From Pardosa pseudoannulata (taxonomy: Eukaryota; Arthropoda; Arachnida; Araneae; Lycosidae), in assembly GCA_032207245.1 (NCBI GenBank), contig CM063503.1:64421566-64485565 (forward strand): a stretch of DNA of 64,000 nt. The letters are read 5' to 3'. The position numbers and the translations under genes are program-made. Below the pieces are notes generated by a model. It was not told where the DNA came from and searched no databases. It saw only the letters and a program-made list of their open reading frames with translations. Of the stretch, positions 11,085 to 22,564 are shown piece after piece; the first letter of the stretch is position 1, and every line of letters begins with the position of its first letter.

Positions 11085-11282
11085 ATATGTTATATTTTAG
11101 TTAGAATAGTCACACTACAAACACATCACATATTATATACATAAAATTTAAAAAAAGATTATATTAACAGAAATCCTTTTATTTATTTATTTATTTATTT
11201 ATTTGTAGATTTTGCGTAGTTTCACGGATTAAGTTGTTTTTTATTCACAGAAATCGTCGGCCAAGCAACTTTTTTGAGCTGC
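11085..11282 (+). repeat. Dispersed repeat copy 1 with (TTTA)n
   Basis: This copy aligns over about 200 bases with 11975-12172. Both copies contain ttagttagaata, cactacaaacacatcacat-like sequence, a (TTTA)6-7 run and cttttttgagctg. A third, partial copy lies at about 11392-11475. Confidence 0.85.
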
Positions 11283-11296
11283 TGCGACTGTTGTGA

Positions 11297-11320
11297 AAAA
11301 AAAAAAAAAAAAAAAAAAAC
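11297..11320. repeat. Poly(A) run
   Basis: About 24 consecutive A. It lies directly after repeat copy 1, consistent with a retroposed tail. Confidence 0.9.
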
Positions 11321-11391
11321 CATTTGGTGACTCTTTTCAGTTGCCCGTGGCAAAAAGTTTGGGGAAAAATTGAACAGATCTGTATTATTAA

Positions 11392-11475
11392 AACAATATC
11401 TAGTTATCATAGTCACACTACAAACATATCACATATGATATGCATAAAAATTAAAAAATATATATTAGATTAAAC
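11392..11475 (+). repeat. Partial copy of the 11085/11975 repeat
   Basis: It shares catagtcacactacaaacat, followed by atcacat and a diverged ataaaaattaaaaaa tail, with the two fuller copies. Confidence 0.6.
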
Positions 11476-11974
11476 AAAAACCTTCCTATAAGTTCTTATT
11501 TTTTTTCCTTAAAAAAATTATGGGGTGCTACAACTTTGGAAACTTTTAAAGTTGGAGACAGTGAAGCTTTAACATCTCTGCCTCTAACTACGGTCTTGAA
11601 CTATATATTTTCCTAAGAAATAATCTTTAAAACATTAAGTATTAATAATTGTACATTAATAATACTTTAAAGTACTTTTCTCTTATAAATTAAATTTTTT
11701 ATAGATCCCTATAATATTTTTAAAGAGTTTTTTTCAAGATATTGCTTTTTTTATGTTTGAAATTTTTCATAGTATTATTTGTCAAAATTCTATTTTTTAG
11801 AAAATGTTACAATATTTGTCATACATTTAAAACACGCATGAGTGTTTGAAAATTTAGTGGAGAAAATTCTTCGATTTTTATTATTTTATTTATTTATTTT
11901 ACATTTTTAATAAGTAACCTGCAGTGAGAACGGTCCAAAGATAAAACAAACCAAAAAACTGGTTTTTTTATATA
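11476..11974. other. AT-rich stretch with no recognised feature
   Basis: No frame or repeat that I can support. Confidence 0.5.
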
Positions 11975-12172
11975 TGTTACATTTTAGTTAGAATACTCAT
12001 ACTACAAACACATCACATAATATATACATAAAATTTAAAAAAAGATTAGATTAACAGAAATCCTTATTTTATTTATTTATTTATTTATTTATTTGGAGAT
12101 TTTGCGAAGTTTCCCAGATAAAGTTGCTTTTATCCACAGAAATTGTCGGCCAAACAACTTTTTTGAGCTGAA
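11975..12172 (+). repeat. Dispersed repeat copy 2 with (TTTA)n
   Basis: This is the second copy of the segment at 11085-11282, about 85-90% similar by eye. It leads directly into a run of gttaaagttaa motifs. Confidence 0.85.
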
Positions 12173-12300
12173 AAAGTTGAAGTTAAGTTAAAGTTAAGTT
12201 AAAGCTTAATTTTAACATGTTAAATTAACACTTTAACACTTTTATGGTCACTTTAACTTTAACCATGTTAAAGTTTTTAAAATTTTAATATGGATAGAAG
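12173..12300. repeat. Simple/palindromic taaagtt-type repeat
   Basis: Tandem agttaagttaa/aaagttaa words on the left face their complements (cactttaactttaacc) on the right, with acatgttaaattaac between. The segment can fold back on itself. Confidence 0.7.
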
Positions 12301-12689
12301 TTTTGAAGTATCTTAACTTAAAAAAATTACCCAATCACTATTATCCATTCTTAGTTCGGCTTTGGGTAAACATTTTATATTTTGTAAAACGATATTTTAA
12401 AAATAAATATTATTTATAGAGACAAACATCAAATACAATGTTCTGCTCCTGCATTCACTTCAAATATGAGACATCAAATTTTGCTTTCCCAGGTGTTACC
12501 AGAGGCTATTGGGCCGGGCAAAAATGGACCTGGCTGAGTTGCCAAATTTTGGTTTGAATTTGTTATATACGTTATTATCAGTAAAAAGTTTGCATTCAAT
12601 ATTTTACAAACTTTAATACTTTATAGCTTGGAAGAACAGAACATAATTATTTTATATTATTTTTCCCCTATTTAATTGAAATGTCAAAC
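12301..12689. other. AT-rich stretch with no recognised feature
   Basis: Only AT-rich sequence with a short GC-richer spot near 12490-12535 (gccgggcaaaaatggacc). No frame is recognised. Confidence 0.5.
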
Positions 12690-13170
12690 ATTGCATATGT
12701 TTTATTTTTTCACAATTGATAATCAATTAATTTCTTTGTAGATTTGATTTAATGAGTACCTACAGCAATTATTTTACTTTTTGCACAACGCATATAATTC
12801 GAAAGATACTCTTAAAAATGTATCAATTAAACAATCTCAAGATTTTAGAAGTAATATTGACCGGTGGAGAATAGAGGCGTGCTTTTCTGGTAGATGAAAA
12901 AAAATGTCAGTTTAGATTTAATTCATATATCAAACAGTGAAAATGTTGTATTTTTTCACAATGGATAAATAGATTAATTTCTTTGTAGATTTGATTTAAT
13001 GAGTACTTGCAGCAATTATTTTTACTTTTGGTACAACGCATATAATTTGAAAGATACTCTTAAAAATGTATCAATTAAACAGTCTCAAGATTCTAGAAGT
13101 AATATTGACCGGTGGAGAATAGAAGCGTGCTTTTCTGGTAGATTAAAAAAAATGCCAGTTTAGGTATTAG
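12690..13170. repeat. Tandem duplication, about 240-bp unit
   Basis: The segment from about 12690 to 12925 recurs from about 12930 to 13170. Shared words include tgtagatttgatttaatgag, agatactcttaaaaatgtat and tattgaccggtggagaatag. The copies run directly into the hAT relics at 13181, so the duplicated unit may be transposon sequence. Confidence 0.85.
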
Positions 13171-13180
13171 TAAGAAATAA

Positions 13181-13322
13181 AATCCAATCGAAGTTTTAGA
13201 ATTAATTTTATCTCTAGCTTTTGCATCAAATCTTACTATTGCTTTAAGCATTCGATTTTCTTTTCCAATAAGTGTGGCGATTAAAGAGAGGAGCTTTTCA
13301 AAATTGACGGCTAGAGAATCAG
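13181..13322 (+). pseudogene. hAT transposase dimerisation-domain relic, copy 1
   Basis: The frame reads VLELILSLAFASNLTIALSI, then FPISVAIKERSFSKLTARES. This is the hydrophobic strand plus the [VI]-x-x-ERSFSKL core of the C-terminal hAT dimerisation domain (ZMYM1/FAM200-like elements). No start, zinc finger or catalytic core accompanies it. It is a decayed C-terminal fragment. Confidence 0.75.
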
Positions 13323-13383
13323 GCGATATAAACGAGCTCTTTCAAGGAGATAAAATAGCCCCAGTTATTAGGCAAAGGAAGAA

Positions 13384-13542
13384 ATCCCAATTAATGTTTT
13401 GGAACAAATTTTACCTCTAACTTTTGCACCAAATCTTGCTATTGCTTTAAGCATTTCTCTTTCTTTACCAATGAGTATAGCAAGTACAGACAGAGGTTTC
13501 TCGAAATTAAGTAAGAATGTATCAAAAATTATTTGCTTTTAA
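13384..13542 (+). pseudogene. hAT transposase dimerisation-domain relic, copy 2
   Basis: This repeats copy 1 in a different frame, about 200 bases downstream. It reads VLEQILPLTFAPNLAIALSI, then LPMSIASTDRGFSKLS, ending at a TAA. The Glu of the ER-x-FSKL core is Asp here. Tandem duplication of a dead hAT tail best explains the pair. Confidence 0.75.
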
Positions 13543-14572
13543 TTGCAATATTTAACATGAGGGAAGGGAAGGCATTTTACATATCTGTCCGGGACAGCAA
13601 AACTTCTAAAGCTGGCCATCGAGAACTCAATCAAATTTGAAGACACATATAAGGCCTAGATGTGTGTATAAGAGGTGTCACTAAAGACAAAAGTTTGTCT
13701 AAAAAATATTTCAAGCCATTATTTTGGTTGTTAATTGAATTAGGAGTCTCGACCAAAGTTCAAAGTGAACGAGACTATTGAAGTATTCTAATCTAATTCA
13801 TTTTTAGCCTTTTTTTAACAGCGACATCATTGTTAAATGACCCTGAAATGTACTATTAATCTGCAAAGAATAAATGAAAGTGAAGATCCTATTTATAGTT
13901 TATCACATGAATTGACGGTGCTAAAATTTCTCCCGGTACCGAATTTATTTATTGCTTTTAAGGTAAACTGGTACCAATCATCTTTAGTACCTGTAAGTTA
14001 CGCTATGAGAAAAATACCTCTTCTTATGAGAATAAACACTACTGATCTTATGAGAAAATTATTTCTTCTGGAGACGATTTGTCTTGAAAATTTAAAAAAA
14101 AAATTGACCAAACGGGACATTCTCTTGGATTATGTACGGCTCAGGAGGGAGAAATATACATTTAACTTTAAATTATTCGTGAAATATTTTCCATATGCCT
14201 TCTTGAATGTAAACACAAACATTTAAGTGAAATAAATTTCTTTAAAAAATTGATATGGAGAATTTTGTGTTGCGGTAAATTTCCCTGCGAAATATTTATA
14301 AGCCGTTCACCGGTCGATGTATTTCCCGTTAGGTTGATATCGTGCTAAACGAATCCAATAAGGCGAGTATCCAGACACCTTAAAATGTAGGAGATATGCA
14401 AAATCGTATTGCATTCTTGCTTCGTTCTGTAGTATGTATACTCTTTCTTCGAATAAACAATGTAAAATATGTAATTCAAAGAACTAGAATCTGGATTATT
14501 TTAACTTTATAATACTAGATGGCGCCACAGGGTTTATAAAATATTTTTGATCAGGAAAATCGAAACAGCATC
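13543..14572. other. Unassigned stretch with one long unrecognised frame
   Basis: A 129-codon forward frame (13837-14226) exists, but it has no recognised motif, a composition like translated AT-rich DNA, and no context. I do not call it a gene. The rest is unremarkable. Confidence 0.45.
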
Positions 14573-14580
14573 CTCTATAT

Positions 14581-15589
14581 ATCACGCGGCGCCCGCGGGC
14601 GCATGAGAGCCATATTTAATGCGTCCTCATAATGTCAATTATGATAGCCGCACATTTTACTTACTTTGTAAATGGTATACGCAAGTAGTCTATATATTAT
14701 AGATACAGTTTGCTAAATTGAGCGTATCTAATAACACAAGATTTTTGTTAGTTTGATCGTATTATAAAGGAATGTTTAAAATACCAAGTAATAAATAACT
14801 TTTAAACTTCATGGTAAATGTAAAAGAAAAAAAGAACATATTTTAACGATGATGGGAACATCTATGTTTTGTTGATTACAAAGGGAAGTGTATTTGTTTG
14901 TTGCGTAATAATAGTGTTGCGATTCCCAAGAAAAGTAATAGAACGACATTTTAAGACCTTCATACCAATTTTAAAAAGTGACTATCCAAAGAACTCTGAA
15001 ATTAAAAGGAAAAAAATTATTTCTTTAAATCTTCAATAACTAACAGCAAAGTTTTTTACTAAACCACTGCAACAACATAAAGCAGTAGATGCGTCATATA
15101 AAATAACTCATTTGCTACTAAATAAAAAAAAATTTCAGATGGAGAAATAGTGAAAATAGCCATGTAAATGGATTCAGTTAAGAATTTAAAATAAAATAAA
15201 TAGTTTCGATAAACACGTTGCAATAATTATAAGAAATGAGCTGAAAAATTACTTTCACTATTATATGTATATTATGTATGTGTTGAAATATATAATCGCA
15301 CTCAAACTTAACGACTTGGCCAATTATTCTTGTATTAATAATAGCTTTCTTGGACGTTCGTTTAATTTGCCAGATTATTGGCTGAGCTAGAATCTCTCAA
15401 AACTATAAAAAATGATCGTATTTTTGTATTTTTTCATTTTGGTGTTGCAATAAAAATGCAAATCACTTTGTATAAAACAGCAGAAAAAAATAAACTTATA
15501 AAAAATCTTTTTTTTTGTATTTATACTTTATTTTAAAATATATCGGTGATTTAAATTTAGTATTGTTAAGGAAAGAATTGCCGCCCCTG
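14581..15589 (+). mobile_element. hAT deletion derivative, same family as 32409-34734
   Basis: The left part carries the palindrome ggcgcccgcgggcgc and ttgagcgtatctaataacac, both found near the 5' end of the full copy on the other strand. From about 14830 the frame reads DGNIYVL, then later ERHFKT and SDYPK, matching the zinc-finger exon of that copy (DGNIYIV, ERHFKT, SDYPS). The right end, from aaaatatatcggtgatttaaatttagtattg to gcccctg, matches the 3' end of the full copy. About 1.3 kb of transposase is missing. The octamer ctctatat at 14573-14580 and 15590-15597 is a plausible 8-bp target duplication. The left TIR has lost about ten bases. Confidence 0.8.
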
Positions 15590-15597
15590 CTCTATAT

Positions 15598-18110
15598 ATC
15601 AGCAAACCCATGAGATAAAAGAGAGCCACATTTACATTTCATATACCTTACAGATACCTGCATTACATTTACATCGTATTAAAATGGTACGCAAATTTTA
15701 AATTATATATAAAATACATAGAAAAAAATTAATAATTAGAAACAAGAATTTTACAAAAAATTTGTTTCAAAATTTTATCAAGGATGTTAAAATATAATAA
15801 AAATGTACAGGTTAAATGTAAAGAAATTAACTAAAACCTTTGGTTAAACATTTGAAATTTGGAATAAAAGTTGTTACAGCCGTTCACAGAAGTTCTGTAA
15901 GATGATAATCAGTCCATAGTAGACGATTTTCGACTTTTATCGGAGAGTAAAAAGATTCACACCAGTAGCTTGTATCAAAAATTGAAATTAGACGGCAAGT
16001 AGCTTTTTTTATATGCAGATATTTTGATTGTGGTAAGAGTTCTCAAAATTCAGTTATTACAGTAGATTTGTGTTCATTTCTAATAATTTTAATTCCTCAG
16101 CTACTTTTCCAATAAATATTATTTCCCATTGAGGATCCATCTGTAATAATACCACAAATAAATGGACTTAAAAAACAACACGAGAGCCACACTGCCGCAT
16201 TCGTAACCCGTTGTACTATACCTTCGAGAATATGTAAGCGAAAATTATTGCTTTTTCATTTGAGATCTTAGTGTGCGCATGGGAAAGGTATAATAATATA
16301 GCATTTTTACTGATACAAACCATAAAATGATGTTCCTTGTTAAGCCGACAAAATACATATTTTACAGATTATTGGTGAATTATCTTCAGACCTTAATCAA
16401 AATATCAAAATTTTGTTTTGCTGTTACTAAACAACTTAAAAACTAAATCACTTTTTAAAAATAGCAAAGTAGTAAAAAACAACTTTAACTGAAAATACAG
16501 TGTATGCATTTTTTTACTTGTATTTTGAATTTTTCTTTTCCTTTTTAAACATTTATTTTTAAAAAATGAAAGCAAAAAATATGCCTTAGGTCCATTTTTT
16601 CTTAGAGACACTTTAAAACGAAATACTTAATACTCCAGATGATATTTAAGCCTTATTCAAGTTTGACACTACGTTTTTTATTTTAACACTTAAATTTTAA
16701 TTTATGTAGAAAGTCAAAATCATTACAAGTTTACTTAAGTATGAATTGTTCCAGTTGTTCCAATTTGGAACATTTAGAGAAATAATACTTATTTTTAAAA
16801 AATATTTTATATTTGGTATCTGCTTTGTGCATGTTCATAGCCTGAGTGCTAATAAACTTCTATATTTCTACGCTACAAACAAGCTGTCACTGTCATTTTG
16901 AAAATATATAAAATATTTTAGTTTTACACAGTTTACCACAAGGATTTATGTTTTAGAATAATTCTGTACTCAATCTAGTTAGTTTCAATTCGTCATGCTC
17001 TGTCCTTTGCACATATTTATCAATTTCCGCTTTTGCTACACTATTTCTCATCCCATATTCAATAAATTAAAATACTTTTTTTTGTGAAATGCAATAATCG
17101 GTTTTTGTGTTCAGTGTAATTTGCTGATAGATTATTTTCCTCTGAAAAGCGCTTTTAAGTATTTTAAATCATTTATCAATTTTAGAAGACATTTCAACTA
17201 ATATTTTATTTTCACTAACCTCAGCAAACCCAACCTTGGTTGGTACACATAATTATCATGTGTGCCTTTGAAAAAATGTCTATTTTCTCATTTCAGGAAA
17301 TTATTACTTGAAATTAAGATCAATATATTTAATGATTGTGATCAGGTTGGAAAACAATATTTCGTTTTCTGGATCAAAAAATGACTGAATTTTAAGACAT
17401 TTTTATATATTTAATAATATAGTGCCTAGCTTTTAGACATGGTTATATAAAACCCACAAAGTATCATGTGTACAAAATACTTAAAATCACTGTTACAATA
17501 ATGTCATTAAAATTAATTAATTTTGATTAAAAAAACTATTTAACTGAAAATACAGTGTATTACCGGGCAATTTTTTACTTTATTCTTTTTTTCCTTTTTG
17601 AATTTTTTTTATGGGTAAAATGCACAAAAAATAGATATTAATTTATACAAAAGCGTTATATAAATATTACGAATTACTTTTTAATAATTTTTAGGATTTA
17701 TGAATTTCAAAATCTATTTTTGAACTAATTTAAAATATATACGTCTGCTCTTTAGAAGGTGAATATCTATTGAACATATTTCCATACATTTTTAGAGACC
17801 ATCTCTTTTTAGAGATTTTGTGACTTTGTTAAACAGACTGCAGTATGTAGCTATTGTATGGTAGCTATTAAAATGAATTTTTTCAATACCAAAGTAAAGG
17901 GGCTTGAACTAGGAAGACGTAATCTCAAAATTTTTAATTAATTCAATATTTTCACTGCATGTGTTTTATTAAGGAATTTATTCAGCAATATTTATTGTAG
18001 CAGTTATTTCATGGCTACTGACCCAATCCGGGAAGACAAGAAGTTGAACGAAACTAGGTAACGAATGCAAAAAAATATTGACAAGTGACAATTACTACTA
18101 TCTCAGTTCA
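15598..18110. other. 2.5 kb of AT-rich DNA with no gene
   Basis: Short similarities occur between 16480-16560 and 17540-17620 (tgaaaatacagtgtat followed by T-rich sequence). The word gagagccaca appears near 15636 and 16182, echoing the flank of the hAT copy. I see no supportable reading frame. Confidence 0.5.
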
Positions 18111-18113
18111 TTT

Positions 18114-19200
18114 CTATTTTTCAATCGCGATAGAACTTCTCATTACCTGAAGTCTTTTCTGTGTCAGAGAATCGACGAGGCAATTTTCTATTGTGCAAGA
18201 TAATAATTCTGCATCGGACCTAAGGCAAGTGCAAATGATTTTCGAATAATCATCCAAATCCTCAAATAGTAATTGTTTCTCTTCTTCCTCCTGCAGTATT
18301 GAATCCAAGGTTTGGCCATTCTCAAACATCTGGCTCACTTATTATATGAAAATCTGAGAAAATAATTACTTTGTTGAATATATGAAAGGGCATTCTTGAT
18401 TTTGCAGGGAAAATATCACCATGCTTCAAAAAATCATCCAAATCTTCAAAAAGTAATTGCTTCTCTTATTCCTTCTGCAATATTGAATTCAAGGTTTGGT
18501 CATTCTCAAACATTTCGCTCACTTATTATATGGAGATCTGAGAAAACAATTACTTTGTTGAATATATGAAATGACATTCTTGATTTTGCAGGGAAAATAT
18601 CACCATGCTTCAAAAAATCATCCAAATCCTCAAATGGTAATTGTTTCTCTTCTTCCTTCTGCAGTATTGAATCCAAGGCTTGGTCATTCTCAAACATCTA
18701 GCTCACTTATTATATGGAAATCTGAGAAAAAAATTACTTTTGGGAATATATGAAAGGTACTACTTTTGGGAATATATGGAGGTTGAATATATGAAATGGC
18801 ATTTTTGATTTTGCAGGGAAAATATCACCATGCTTCAAAAAATCATCCAAATCTTCAAAAAGTAATTGCTTCTCTTATTCCTTCTGCAATATTGAATTCA
18901 AGGTTTGGTCATTCTCAAACATTTCGCTCACTTATTATATGGAGATCTGAGAAAAGAATTACTTTGTTGAATATATGAAATGGCATTCTTGATTTTGCAG
19001 GGAAAATATCACCATGCTTCACAAAATCATCCAAATCCTCAAATGGTAATTGTTTCTCTTCTTCCTTCTGAAATATTGAAATCAAGGCTTGGTCATTCTC
19101 AAACATCTAGCTCACTTATTATATGGAAATCTGAGAAAAAAATTACTTTGTTGAATATATGAAATGACATTCTTGATTTTGCAGGAAAAATATCACCATT
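18114..19200 (-). repeat. Tandem array, about 185-bp unit, carrying a repeated - strand reading frame
   Basis: Five units and a partial sixth contain the word caaggyttggycattctcaa at about 18307, 18493, 18674, 18900 and 19085. On the - strand each unit reads MFEN-[GD]-Q-[TA]-L-[DNI]-SI-[LF]-Q, then KQL-x-FEDLDD-[FY], then most read GDIFPAK and HIFN. Units 2 and 4 share a stop after QKE and the other changes (T, N). Units 3 and 5 share A and P. A later duplication therefore copied a two-unit block. The unit at 18114-18338 is longest and runs on to RSSIAIEK and a stop. A 43-base insertion between units 3 and 4 repeats tacttttgggaatatatg. The source protein is unrecognised. Confidence 0.85.
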
Positions 19201-19243
19201 CTTCACAAAAATCTATTGTATAAAACATAATTTACATTTAAAT

Positions 19244-19384
19244 ATGCCCTTGTGTACTCTGTGCAACCAAAATTTTGAAATGGACAAAGACCACCTTGCA
19301 ATGTGTCCATCTTTGAAAGAGGAAAACCTCTACAATCGATATTGGGAGGCAAGAGAGATCAAGCAGTTTACGTCCACACATTGA
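19244..19384 (+). pseudogene. C-terminal tail of a non-LTR retrotransposon ORF2-like protein
   Basis: The frame MPLCTLCNQNFEMDKDHLAM, then CPSLK and RYWEARE, ends at TGA. The spacing C-x2-C-x9-H-x3-C followed by a Y-W-x-AR tail is the pattern that closes many arthropod non-LTR reverse transcriptase ORFs. No reverse transcriptase domain precedes it. Only about 46 codons survive, joined directly to the tandem array. Confidence 0.55.
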
Positions 19385-20471
19385 TTTTCTTTGATATTTA
19401 ATATTTTATTGTTCGTGTTTTAATATTCTTGTTTTTTATTGTAGTTTTATAAAGTTTGTTACAACTTTATCTTTTTATAATTATTTACGACTCCAATCTC
19501 ATACATCTGTGATGTATGGAAGCCAATGATGTAGAAGAGATTTTGAAAAAAGAATAATACTTTACATCCCTATATAATAATAGCCTTAGTTATCTATTCG
19601 TCTGTCCTCGAATTTATGAAGTGGTTGTACCTGGAATGGACAGAGGCATCCATACTGGATTCTTGATAAATTAGGGTTAGAAACGTTTGAAATCCACTCC
19701 TTCTCCCCTGTTCTAGCATTTAATGCCATTATTTCAAGCCCTATTTTCCCCTGTTAAAAGCAGGCGATTATATTTATCAATTTGTCAATAATAAATAGGT
19801 AAAAATTGTTTCCAGCATTATGACGCTATTCCTTTAACCATCTCATTTAATCATTTCATGTTTTAAATTATTTAAATATCGTCTGCATTATTTCCATACG
19901 TTTTATCACGGAATTTAGATATTACGTAAATAATTTTCTTTTATATATGGCTTAAATAATAGATTAGCTACATATGTGATAGTTTTAACTTTAATCAACG
20001 ATTATTTTTTGGTTCAATGAAATTTTTATCGGTATTAACAACAAATTCTATATACCTCCAAGGTGTAGTGGAGATGATAGTTTTATTCCTTTACTGCCAT
20101 TAATTACTGTGACAAAATATGAGAAGAACTTAACGATAATTTCGAAGTAGCTAAGAAAACTTTGAATTATCTTTCTAAATGAATTCAACGTGATTCTTCG
20201 GAAGACTTTAGAGGAGTATGAAGATAAACAAATTATTGAGCTTGTACCAGATAATTCTCAGACAAAAAACAAACCATTTTTTTATCTGCCTCATAGGGTA
20301 CTTTACAATTCTGGAAAATTAAAAATTTTACTGATCCCGTCATATGATGGGTTAATGCTAGTTTAATTAGAATGACACTTAACATTTAAAATTTATTTTA
20401 TAATTGTTATCTGCTTTATACAAATTGATTGCCTGACCCTCAAATGAGCGTTCTATATTCCCAAAGGTTGG
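19385..20471. other. AT-rich stretch with no recognised feature
   Basis: It may contain the 3' tail of the retroelement relic just upstream, but no poly(A) or repeat boundary is clear. Confidence 0.5.
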
Positions 20472-20607
20472 TTGCACACACAGAGGATTTTTTACAGAAC
20501 GGATAATTTACTGTCGCCGTTTAACAAAATCCACCAATCAACGTTGTTGATTTCGTTGAGCAGCGACTGTAAATTCTCCGCTCGGTAAAAAATCCGCTGT
20601 GGGGCAA
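20472..20607. mobile_element. Fold-back MITE-like hairpin, 136 bp
   Basis: The outer arms ttgcacacacagaggatttt and, reversed, ttgccccacagcggattttt pair over about 45 bases through ttactgtcgc/gcgactgtaa. The inner part (caaaatccaccaatcaacg / cgttgttgatttcgttg) also pairs imperfectly. The whole segment can form one long hairpin. I could not identify a target duplication, so the superfamily is unknown. Confidence 0.75.
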
Positions 20608-20657
20608 AGAGCCTAACTCTGCAGATACATCATAACTGCCACTATGCTAATATATAA

Positions 20658-20837
20658 AAGATTAGTTTCAACAAAGCTTCCAGTGATTCAGAAAAACTCG
20701 ATGCCATTCTGGCTGGTCTTCGTCTACTTCATGCACTTTCTCATGATTTTGCTTCTGTGCATAGTTCGCCTACTGTGAACTCACTCGTTGTTAAATTACT
20801 GAATTATGGTCTAGGTCCCCTAATGAGCGGGGAATAA
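20658..20837 (+). pseudogene. Short coding-like relic of unknown origin
   Basis: A 59-codon open frame reads SSDSEKLDAILAGLRLLHAL, then SHDFASVHSS and VVKLLNYG before TAA. Amphipathic helical character and GC content above the surroundings suggest former coding sequence, possibly retroelement gag. No motif decides it. Confidence 0.25.
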
Positions 20838-20868
20838 TTTTGCCTTCCTCATTACTGTGCAGTATATC

Positions 20869-20900
20869 AACACACACACACACACAAAAAAAAAAAAAAA
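20869..20900. repeat. (CA)n plus A-run microsatellite
   Basis: A short (AC)8 tract followed by about 15 A. Confidence 0.9.
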
Positions 20901-22560
20901 CTCAGATGAATGTTCTTCTAAATTTCCCAATAAACGATACATACGAGGGAAAAAGGTGACGGGACTGAAATTTTTCAGCAATGATGCAGTAAGACTATTA
21001 ATTTTAAAAAGCCTCATAAGAGATATAATGGCTGGTGGGAGGGGAACTGCAATCACATTTAGAAACTATAAACAAATCAGTATATTTAGATAAGTTTTAT
21101 ACAGTGACATTCTCGGGGGATTTATTCGTTCCGCGTTATGTGGAGAATGTGTTATATGAAACTCAGAATTATTCAAATCAGGAATTGCTTTCAGTGAAAA
21201 CCACATTAAAAGAAACATAAATAACACAAATCAGTATAGTTTATACATTGTTACATGGAAACCGTGTTATAAGAAATTGATAATTAATACAAACTAAATT
21301 AATTCGTACGGCGTTATACAGAATCTCGGAAAGGAATAAAATGCACTTAAACTAGATCTATATAAAAAAATTTCATTCTCAGAGTAAATGTAAGTTGTAA
21401 ATGAAAATCTTAATAAACAAAATTTTATAAAAAAAAAATTACCAATGAATAAAATTTTCCTTTTTTTCTCCAAAGCTGGAGCATTTGCCTTAATAATTAT
21501 CATTAATCTTTATTCACAGCGACAATTTTGTGGTACAATCGGCGATGCAGCATGCACACAAAACTCGAAAAATCTGCGTACCCATTGAAAACAATGCGTA
21601 CATTTTTCCCTTTATCGTACGACACTGATAAAAAACAAACAAACTTGGAAATGGGAATTTAGGACGAATCCAAACAATTTTCATTTCAAATTTGTGCGAA
21701 CGGCATTTCAAATATGTGCACAATTTTTCAGTTGTATCGGAAACAGTAATATGAACACAAAACTCGAAACTTTTCGCTACCGAAAACGAGTAATTTATTC
21801 AATTCTTCCGTACAATAATAATAAATGTTACTAAAGGGGAGTTTACAAGGATTCAAAATGTATAAAATTTTCAAATACATTCCCAATTTTTCGCAATAAA
21901 CAAAACTAAAAATTGCGTATAACTGCCGACAAAACGTATATTTCTTTCACTTTTTGGTAAGGTACTAATAAATGTTTCAAAAAAAGATGAAAAAAAATCA
22001 TAAGATTTCAAACTATATAAAATAATCAAATATACGTGCTTTTTTTCTGGTCTTAGACTGTACAGTTCCCAGATTATTCTTCGGTATTAAGACAACTAAA
22101 TACTTTCAGACCCATGAAATTTTATGAAAAATTTAATATTTTTATCTCAAAAATTTTTGAAGTATAATTAAGTATTAGGCTAAAAAACGTTTAATGTCTT
22201 TTACTCTGTAATGAATGCAATTATTACAGAGCACAATAATATTATTAGGGCATTATTTGAAATGTTTCACTGAAAGAAAACATTTTTAAGAATATATGAA
22301 ATGCTCCAAGTATGTTTTTAACCGTCCTATCTCTTTAAAACTAAGGAACAATCTTTTCATGAAGTGCATCAGTGATCTTCCTGTTTAGTAACTGACAGTA
22401 GGAATTTTCTAAACATTTTTAGCTTTGTAAATTACTTTAGGGTACGTCCTTTTCCAAGCATTTGCCAAAACATTGCAAAGCTCTTCAACTAGTAAATAAT
22501 AATTAATGATTAAACCAAACAAATAATAATAAAAGTGCACATTAAAAAAATTATAGAAAT
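20901..22560. other. AT-rich DNA with two vague repeat signals
   Basis: From 21100 to 21340, strings such as ttcgttccgcgttatgtgg and ttcgtacggcgttatacag resemble each other and could be a decayed mariner/pogo-type MITE. From 21540 to 21960, acacaaaactcgaaa and gcgtac words recur, suggesting an old tandem repeat. Neither has clear limits, and no gene is supported. Confidence 0.35.
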
Positions 22561-22564
22561 TTTA

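Noticed and set aside
13837..14226. 129-codon forward frame
   Set aside because: No signal peptide, domain or splice context, and its composition is like translated AT-rich DNA. Left as unassigned.
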